Below, one piece after another: positions 6,140-10,032 of a stretch of DNA of 10,032 bases. The number at the start of each line of letters is the position of its first letter. Within the stretch, counting starts at the first letter, position 1. Below the pieces are notes generated by a model. The model was not told the origin of the DNA and searched no databases. It saw only the letters and a program-made list of their open reading frames with translations. A program made the position numbers and the translations under genes. Origin of the DNA: JAPUDQ01 sp964552765 (GTDB taxonomy: Bacteria; Patescibacteriota; Saccharimonadia; Saccharimonadales; Saccharimonadaceae); contig CAZKIA010000023.1 in assembly GCA_964552765.1 (NCBI GenBank), positions 1-10,032 on the forward strand, written 5' to 3'.

Positions 6140-6177
6140 ACTCGAAGTATTTTAGCAGAAATCTTACAGAGGCGCAA
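6136..6177 (-). CDS. Possible 13-residue leader ORF coupled to rpsU
   Basis: On the minus strand AGGAGG (plus 6191-6186) lies 8 nt before a TTG at 6177, which opens the frame MRLCKISAKILRV and ends in a TGA overlapping the rpsU ATG as ATGA. rpsU has no ribosome site of its own, so this small frame could deliver ribosomes to it. TTG is a weak start and so short an ORF could be chance, but the spacing and overlap are both ideal. Confidence 0.35.
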   Translation of the reverse strand: MRLCKISAKILRV

Positions 6178-6197
6178 TACTCGCTCCTCCTCTAATT

Positions 6198-6234
6198 GTC
6201 GAACCCGCCCTCATCATGAGGGAGCAGGCTCGAC
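6198..6234 (-). promoter_or_regulatory. Nested stem-loop in the rpsU leader
   Basis: The outer arms GTCGAGCC and GGTTCGAC (plus 6227-6234 and 6198-6205, one G-U) enclose an inner 6-bp stem CCCTCA/TGAGGG (6208-6213 with 6217-6222). The structure ends 6 nt before the AGGAGG ribosome site of the leader ORF. No T run follows, so it is not a classical terminator. It may be a regulatory leader for bS21 synthesis or an mRNA-processing site. The remaining bases between 6140 and 6271 show no other feature. Confidence 0.45.
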
Positions 6235-6271
6235 CTCTTGATGATAGACGGGTAATTAGTAAATATAGTGG

Positions 6272-6424
6272 CTAACGCCACAGTGACCAGATACGCCGTG
6301 GTCGACGCGCCATCTCGGCGCATCCATTGCGATCACATGTCACCATTGGCGGGCGTCTCGTTCCTCGTAACCAATTGATTACCGTACGGTGCTGATGCTT
6401 GCACACATAGACGACCTCGGGCAC
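6272..6424 (-). CDS. Small zinc-ribbon-like protein (50 aa), function unknown
   Basis: From a GTG at 6424 the protein is 50 residues. The start is set by a perfect AAGGAGGT ribosome site 7 nt upstream; an in-frame TTG at 6454 would place that site inside the coding region. Cys8-Lys-His-Gln-His12 and Cys30-x4-Cys35 form a plausible zinc knuckle, and the C-terminus is strongly basic with tryptophans (RRPRRIWSLWR). The layout, a zinc ribbon followed by a basic Arg/Trp segment, is loosely reminiscent of the actinobacterial RNA-polymerase-binding protein RbpA, but too short and divergent to assign. It has its own promoter and is first in the run leading to rpsU. Confidence 0.6.
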   Translation of the reverse strand: MPEVVYVCKHQHRTVINWLRGTRRPPMVTCDRNGCAEMARRPRRIWSLWR

Positions 6425-6464
6425 TTGGCCCACCTCCTTTTGTCGCAGAATCAACGTACAAATA

Positions 6465-6492
6465 GTATTACATATATAAGATATATTTGCAA
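6465..6492 (-). promoter_or_regulatory. Promoter of the zinc-ribbon/rpsU run
   Basis: On the minus strand TTGCAA (plus 6492-6487) and TAATAC (plus 6470-6465) are 16 bp apart, with TG just before the -10. The -35 box begins 3 nt after the recJ stop codon. No other clear promoter was found upstream of rpsU, so this one may serve the whole run down to map. Confidence 0.5.
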
Positions 6493-6494
6493 GC

Positions 6495-8300
6495 CTAGGT
6501 CTGCTCCATACGTAGCAATCGCCCTTCGATAGTACGACGCCCCTGCCATTCGTTAACGGTCAGCTCAATCCATATACTGACGGTATCGCCGATCACTGCC
6601 ATGAAATCATCAGCTTTATTAAATGCAATCACCTGAAACGTCTTATTATATTGATCGGCCAACGTGTATTTGACGTGCTGCTGGCGATCGCCCATGGTGC
6701 GACGGCCAATAACTTCGACAGGTGAAACCCTAAATATTGGACTTGGGTTGCCATTACCATACGGCTCCAGACGATCAATTTCTTTGATAAGTGGCTCAGT
6801 AAACTCTCCGAATCCCTCCATGGTCACATCGGCATTTGGCAGTAAATACTGAAGCTGATCAGCTAGCTTCAAGGATGCATAGTACGCATTCATTGCCGTA
6901 CGCCATCTACTGATATTTTCTGTTTTCAACGTCACTCCCGCCGCTAGTTTGTGGCCACCCCCCTTAATGAGATGATTATCAGTTGCCCGAATACCTTCAA
7001 CTGCTGAGAAATCACCGAAACTACGTGCCGAGCCCTTGCTGGTACCATCAGGTAATTCCTGGAGCACAAACGCAGGTTTATTGTACTTTTCGAGCAATTT
7101 CGCTGCTACAATCCCGATAATCCCGTGACTCCAACTTGGATCACTCAGAATAAGTACCGGATCATCCGTCATGCCATCAGCGATATCAGTCGCCGCCACA
7201 AATATTCGTGACTGCTCTGCCCGCCGCTCCAGATTCATCGCCTCAAGCTTTTCGGCGATCATAAGCGCTTCACCAGGGTCGGTCGATGTAAGTAAATCCA
7301 GACTCAGCTGAGCCGTTTCGAGCCGACCCGCCGCGTTCATGCGCGGCCCCAGCCCAAAGCCAAGCGACCGTGTAGTGAGTCCAGATGGCTTAATGCGACT
7401 TACTGCCATGAGCGCTCGTAGGCCCGGTCGACGAGTCTTGCGTAGCACCTCAAGCCCCCAGCGCACATTGGCTCGGTTCTCATCAGCCAGGCTCACCACA
7501 TCACAAACAGTCCCAAGAGCAACCAGATCGAGCAGCCATTTTTCTTGACCTGGCTCAAGCCCAGGCAGTTTTGTCTGGAGTGCTTGAACAAGCTTGAAAG
7601 CTACGCCAACTCCTGCGAGGTCGATGAAAGGATATATTTTTGAAGACCTACCAGACGCGCTAGCCACCAAGGCTGAACGGCCTTCTGAGGAGACTGTCTC
7701 AGCCAAAGGCTGAGAGCCGAACGCCACAGGCGCAAAGCCCCGTAGAGAGTGCTCCGAAGAAGACTGTTCAGCCTTGGTGGGGCTTGGATCAACCAATCGC
7801 TTGGGGTTCACCACCGCCACCGCATCAGGCATCGTATCGGCTACCGAGTGGTGATCGGTCACGATAACATCAACCCCAAGCTCATTGGCATGCGCGATTT
7901 CATCAAAACTTAGGCTGCCACAATCCACCGTGACTATAAGATCAGCCCCCTGCTTGGCAATCGCGGAGATCGCATCGCTACTCAGGCCATAGCCATCTAC
8001 AAACCGATTAGGTATAAACGCACTTACTGTAATACCAAATGAAGTGAAGGCATCAAGCAGCAGCGTCGTTGCGGTCAGACCATCGATATCATAATCACCA
8101 TAGATGACCACATTTTGCTTTTTGGCGTGTGCCTGCACAAGTCGCTTCACAGCTTTATCCATATCGGGTAGCAAAAATGGATCATGCTTGTAAGCATCGT
8201 ACTGTGGATCTAAAAATGCCTGGCGCTTCTCGGTGCTATCATGCCCGCGCGCAATCAAAATCTCACGAATAATACGTTCGTGAGAAGATGCACCAGACAT
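6495..8300 (-). CDS. recJ: Single-stranded-DNA-specific exonuclease RecJ with an in-frame insertion
   Basis: RecJ is the 5'-3' ssDNA exonuclease of recombination and mismatch repair. From the ATG at 8300 the protein is 601 residues. DHH-family motifs are intact: YGDYDIDG (Asp69, Asp71, Asp73), TVDCGS (Asp126), TDHH (148-151), and the DHHA1 motif GGGHKLAAG (His450), followed by the C-terminal OB-like domain. Between NPKR (165-168) and YPFIDLAGVGVAFKL (from 223), where relatives have only a few residues, about 46 extra residues rich in Ser, Ala and Glu are inserted. They are encoded by a palindromic element. A TTG at 8309 is an alternative start with a nearby GGAG. The gene follows the winged-helix gene by 11 bp. 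Confidence 0.95.
   Translation of the reverse strand: MSGASSHERIIREILIARGHDSTEKRQAFLDPQYDAYKHDPFLLPDMDKAVKRLVQAHAKKQNVVIYGDYDIDGLTATTLLLDAFTSFGITVSAFIPNRFVDGYGLSSDAISAIAKQGADLIVTVDCGSLSFDEIAHANELGVDVIVTDHHSVADTMPDAVAVVNPKRLVDPSPTKAEQSSSEHSLRGFAPVAFGSQPLAETVSSEGRSALVASASGRSSKIYPFIDLAGVGVAFKLVQALQTKLPGLEPGQEKWLLDLVALGTVCDVVSLADENRANVRWGLEVLRKTRRPGLRALMAVSRIKPSGLTTRSLGFGLGPRMNAAGRLETAQLSLDLLTSTDPGEALMIAEKLEAMNLERRAEQSRIFVAATDIADGMTDDPVLILSDPSWSHGIIGIVAAKLLEKYNKPAFVLQELPDGTSKGSARSFGDFSAVEGIRATDNHLIKGGGHKLAAGVTLKTENISRWRTAMNAYYASLKLADQLQYLLPNADVTMEGFGEFTEPLIKEIDRLEPYGNGNPSPIFRVSPVEVIGRRTMGDRQQHVKYTLADQYNKTFQVIAFNKADDFMAVIGDTVSIWIELTVNEWQGRRTIEGRLLRMEQT
7664..7780. mobile_element. Protein-coding palindromic repeat element inside recJ
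   Basis: Perfect 15-bp inverted repeats CCACCAAGGCTGAAC (7664-7678) and GTTCAGCCTTGGTGG (7766-7780) bound a 117-bp segment, exactly 39 codons. Inside are further hairpins: TCTCAGCC/GGCTGAGA (7697-7704 with 7708-7715, loop AAA) and CGCC/GGCG (7722-7725 with 7729-7732), plus CTTC/GAAG and GGAG/CTCC arms that extend the main stem. The whole can fold into a branched structure. No transposase and no clear target duplication are seen. It resembles Rickettsia palindromic elements, which insert in frame into genes. Whether copies exist elsewhere in the genome cannot be seen here. Confidence 0.65.
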
Positions 8301-8311
8301 GGACAGCAACC

Positions 8312-8608
8312 CTACTCCGCAGCGCGTTTGGTTTTGTTCTGGTGGTGCTGTTGAGACTTGATAACGATACTCTGCAGTTCTTTAAAGATCACGAAATGCT
8401 TGTTTGTGCTGTAAATCTTTGTATTACCCTGCTTTTCTGATGTCAGAAAGCCGACTTTCTCAAGACGTTTGAGCTCGCGCTGGATATTACCCGGGTCTTC
8501 TTTTATCAGCTTGGCGAGGCCACGTACATGTGTCCGAAAATCAGGATATTTTGCATAGACAACTATGATTTTACGACGAACACGTGACGTGATAAAGACA
8601 TCCAGCAT
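8312..8608 (-). CDS. Winged helix-turn-helix DNA-binding protein
   Basis: The 98-residue protein has the wHTH plan of ArsR/MarR-like regulators. It has an N-terminal helix (VRRKIIVVYAKYP), a helix-turn-helix with recognition helix (VRGLAKLIKEDPGNIQRELKRLEKVGFL, about 28-55) and a beta wing (TSEKQGNTKIYSTN, 56-69). A C-terminal helix may dimerise (FKELQSIVIKSQ), before a basic tail. No sensing cysteines or ligand domain are evident, so signal and targets are unknown. An AGAGGTG ribosome site lies 9 nt before the ATG, with a promoter further upstream. Its TAG is 11 bp before the recJ ATG, suggesting one transcript and possibly autoregulation. Confidence 0.8.
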   Translation of the reverse strand: MLDVFITSRVRRKIIVVYAKYPDFRTHVRGLAKLIKEDPGNIQRELKRLEKVGFLTSEKQGNTKIYSTNKHFVIFKELQSIVIKSQQHHQNKTKRAAE

Positions 8609-8650
8609 ACCAACTTACACCTCTACTTTGTTATATCTTTGTTGATAATT

Positions 8651-8679
8651 ATTCTACATTTAATCACTATCCAAAACAA
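8651..8679 (-). promoter_or_regulatory. Promoter of the winged-helix gene and recJ
   Basis: On the minus strand TTGTTT (plus 8679-8674) and TAGAAT (plus 8656-8651) are separated by 17 bp. The surrounding 130 bp are AT-rich and non-coding. The predicted start near 8644 gives a leader of about 35 nt that contains the AGAGGTG ribosome site. Confidence 0.5.
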
Positions 8680-8706
8680 GTCCTATTTGTCACAAAACTC
8701 ACTTTT

Positions 8707-8734
8707 CACCTAACAAACCGTCTATAGATAGGTG
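8707..8734. repeat. Weak inverted repeat after the phosphoribosyltransferase gene
   Basis: CACCTA (8707-8712) and TAGGTG (8729-8734) pair around a 16-bp interval just past the stop of the 8747-9400 gene. The T content following on the minus strand is poor (AAAAGTGAGTTTTG), so it is at best a weak terminator. Confidence 0.25.
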
Positions 8735-8746
8735 CGTAGATAATGC

Positions 8747-9400
8747 TTAGCGCCAGGAGAGAATGATAGCGTTGATGATCGAGATGATCTCTTCGCGACT
8801 CGGAATGTCATTATTCTCATAGTAGTGATTCACTCCAACAAAATTCGCCGTTACGCTCAAGACATGGATCTCATCGGCCAAGATATGCATCCGATCCACC
8901 GCCTCAACCGATACCACAGGCGCTGCAATAATCAACCGCTTGATGCGAATCGGTTTCAGGTAATCCGCCACGGCATCAAGACTTGAGCCATTGTACATTC
9001 CATCTGACACAACAATCACATTACGTCCCCGCAGCATCGCTTCATCAATAAAGCCGCCATCACTAAGAAGTCTGTTGATACGCGACATGGCGGTACGCTT
9101 TTGTTCTTCGAGGTGCCCATGATGTTCTGAGTAGTAATATTCAATCTCACTGACACTAAACATGCCATTGTAAACAAACCGTCCACTTTGGTTGACCGTT
9201 CCGAATGTCAGACTCTCACCAGGCACATCGATAACTTCGCAGAGCATCATTGTCAGCATCGTATGCAGACTGGCAGCAATCTGTTGGCCGACAAGAATAG
9301 CGCCCTCGCTCGTGCACAGAACCACCGTATCATCATAACGATACTGCATGAGATCAAGTGCTAATCGGTACCCTGCCTCTGCTCGTGATTGAAAATACAT
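8747..9400 (-). CDS. Phosphoribosyltransferase-fold protein with degenerate motifs
   Basis: From the ATG at 9400 the protein is 217 residues. The layout follows the type I phosphoribosyltransferase family often annotated simply as phosphoribosyltransferase. It has an N-terminal FQSRAEAGYRLALDL (family FxDRxEAGxxLA), the pyrophosphate-loop region TSEGAILVGQQIA (30-42, where LPRGGVPVA is usual) and the PRPP-loop region VIVVSDGMYNGSS (128-140, where VILVDDGIATGAT is usual). The tail, with FVGVNHYYENNDIPSREEI, also fits. The Pro-Arg pair and one of the two acidic residues are replaced, so normal PRPP chemistry is doubtful. The frame is open to 9499 but the upstream part overlaps priA. An extended -10 (TGCTATACT) lies 9 nt before this ATG. 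Confidence 0.75.
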   Translation of the reverse strand: MYFQSRAEAGYRLALDLMQYRYDDTVVLCTSEGAILVGQQIAASLHTMLTMMLCEVIDVPGESLTFGTVNQSGRFVYNGMFSVSEIEYYYSEHHGHLEEQKRTAMSRINRLLSDGGFIDEAMLRGRNVIVVSDGMYNGSSLDAVADYLKPIRIKRLIIAAPVVSVEAVDRMHILADEIHVLSVTANFVGVNHYYENNDIPSREEIISIINAIILSWR

Positions 9401-9409
9401 ATGCTTACT

Positions 9410-9418
9410 AGTATAGCA
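9410..9418 (-). promoter_or_regulatory. Extended -10 promoter of the phosphoribosyltransferase gene
   Basis: On the minus strand TATACT (plus 9415-9410) is preceded by TGC, making an extended -10; no good -35 box is present. The start codon is 9 nt downstream, leaving essentially no leader and no ribosome site. Confidence 0.5.
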
Positions 9419-9423
9419 ACTCA

Positions 9424-9453
9424 TTGTGAGCAATTCGATTATCGCCATATAAT
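9424..9453 (+). promoter_or_regulatory. Promoter of priA, leaderless arrangement
   Basis: TTGTGA (9424-9429) and a perfect TATAAT (9448-9453) are 18 bp apart. The ATG of priA starts 7 nt after the -10, at the expected transcript start. The AAAGG that precedes the ATG touches it directly, too close to act as a normal ribosome site. The divergent promoter lies within the same 60 bp. Confidence 0.6.
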
Positions 9454-9460
9454 AGAAAGG

Positions 9461-10032
9461 ATGAAATATTATGAGTTGGTTCCCCTTAAGATCGTTCATG
9501 GTAGCAGCGGTAGCTTGACCTATGAGTCAGATGAAGATTACGCCCCAGGCATGATCGTGACCGTTCCTGTCGGTAAGGCTACTTCTCTCGTCGCAGTTGT
9601 TATCCGGCGTGTCAACAAACCTGCATTTGCAACTCGTGCAATTATTAATGTTGTCGAAACGAAAGCGTTGCCGATAGCATTAGTAAATCTAGCTGACTGG
9701 CTCAGTCAATTTTATGCCACTCATCCCGTGAACGTTTGGCAGACAATCCTCCCACGTGGCATCACCAAAACGCGACGAAATCAAACAAAAATCACATCTC
9801 ACCCCAGTAGAAAACGAACACATATTATACTCAATACAGATCAACAACAGGCTGTCACAAGCATTATGGCAGTCTCCTCTGGCACGAATCTTATTCATGG
9901 TATCACCGGCTCGGGCAAGACGGCAGTGTATATAGAACTGGCCAAAAGAACAATTGCCGAGGGCAAATCGGTCATCATTCTTGTACCAGAAATTGCCCTT
10001 ACCTCGCAACTGATTGCTGAGTTTACACCACA
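9461..10032 (+). CDS. priA: Primosomal helicase PriA, N-terminal part (cut by the window end)
   Basis: PriA restarts stalled replication forks by loading the replicative helicase. The first 190 residues are visible. The N-terminal 3'-DNA-end-binding domain (about 1-85) is followed by ADWLSQFYATHPVNVWQTILPRG (78-100), helicase start LNTDQQQAV (124-132), Walker A GITGSGKT (147-154) and LVPEIALTSQL (174-184), all typical of PriA. The stretch between LPRG and LNTDQQQAV is only about 23 residues, where well-studied PriA proteins carry a winged-helix domain, so that domain seems absent. The ATG at 9461 has a -10 box 7 nt upstream and no usable ribosome site. No alternative in-frame start is better placed. 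Confidence 0.93.
   Translation, partial: MKYYELVPLKIVHGSSGSLTYESDEDYAPGMIVTVPVGKATSLVAVVIRRVNKPAFATRAIINVVETKALPIALVNLADWLSQFYATHPVNVWQTILPRGITKTRRNQTKITSHPSRKRTHIILNTDQQQAVTSIMAVSSGTNLIHGITGSGKTAVYIELAKRTIAEGKSVIILVPEIALTSQLIAEFTP

Noticed and set aside
6198..6234. Hairpin with GGTTCGA, considered as a tRNA T-arm or a terminator
   Set aside because: No acceptor, anticodon or D-arm can be formed around it, and no T run follows on either strand.
7601..7792. A separate 63-codon minus-strand gene at the recJ insertion
   Set aside because: It is an out-of-frame reading of the palindromic element; the recJ frame passes through uninterrupted.
9689..10009. Minus-strand open frame of 106 codons
   Set aside because: It is antisense to priA, which has a clear Walker A motif and domain order in the plus frame.

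Overview
The window looks like ordinary chromosome from a small-genome bacterium. The most likely source is the Candidate Phyla Radiation (Patescibacteria), possibly Saccharibacteria. The reasons are compact core genes, a short-LID adenylate kinase, a PriA with a shortened N-terminus, a mid-range base composition, and adk-map sitting next to rpsU-yqeY instead of in a ribosomal-protein operon. This placement is an inference from gene content, not from a marker comparison. The standard code fits: no UGA is read through in any recognised gene.

Layout. Positions 1-56 hold the first codons of nrdR on the minus strand. Its promoter (103-131) carries a pair of NrdR-box-like sites 32 bp apart. Divergent to it, a consensus promoter (218-246) with a structured leader drives two overlapping genes for small membrane proteins (341-735), which have unusually GC-ending codons and end at a hairpin terminator. 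Convergent to these, on the minus strand, are ftsA (2138-3397) and ftsZ (813-2033), the core of the division ring; ftsZ has its own promoter. A 129-residue protein of unknown function (3467-3856, plus strand) diverges from ftsA. Its stop codon interlocks with that of map in the shared tetranucleotide CTAG.

Positions 3853-6424 hold a tight minus-strand run, read in the order small zinc-ribbon protein, rpsU (bS21), yqeY, a two-helix membrane protein, adk, map. Several junctions abut by 0-2 nt, which suggests translational coupling and links ribosome function, nucleotide balance and N-terminal methionine removal. Upstream of this run, also on minus, lie recJ (6495-8300), a winged-helix regulator (8312-8608) and a degenerate phosphoribosyltransferase (8747-9400). 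Divergent from the last is the start of priA (9461 to the window end).

The most unusual feature is inside recJ. A 117-bp (39-codon) segment, bounded by perfect 15-bp inverted repeats and able to fold into nested hairpins, interrupts the conserved DHH domain in frame. It resembles a protein-coding palindromic mobile repeat. Other points of note are several leaderless-looking promoter/start arrangements, a possible 13-residue coupled leader ORF in front of rpsU, and a PriA that appears to lack its winged-helix domain. I see no CRISPR array, tRNA, rRNA, insertion sequence with transposase, or obvious defence system.
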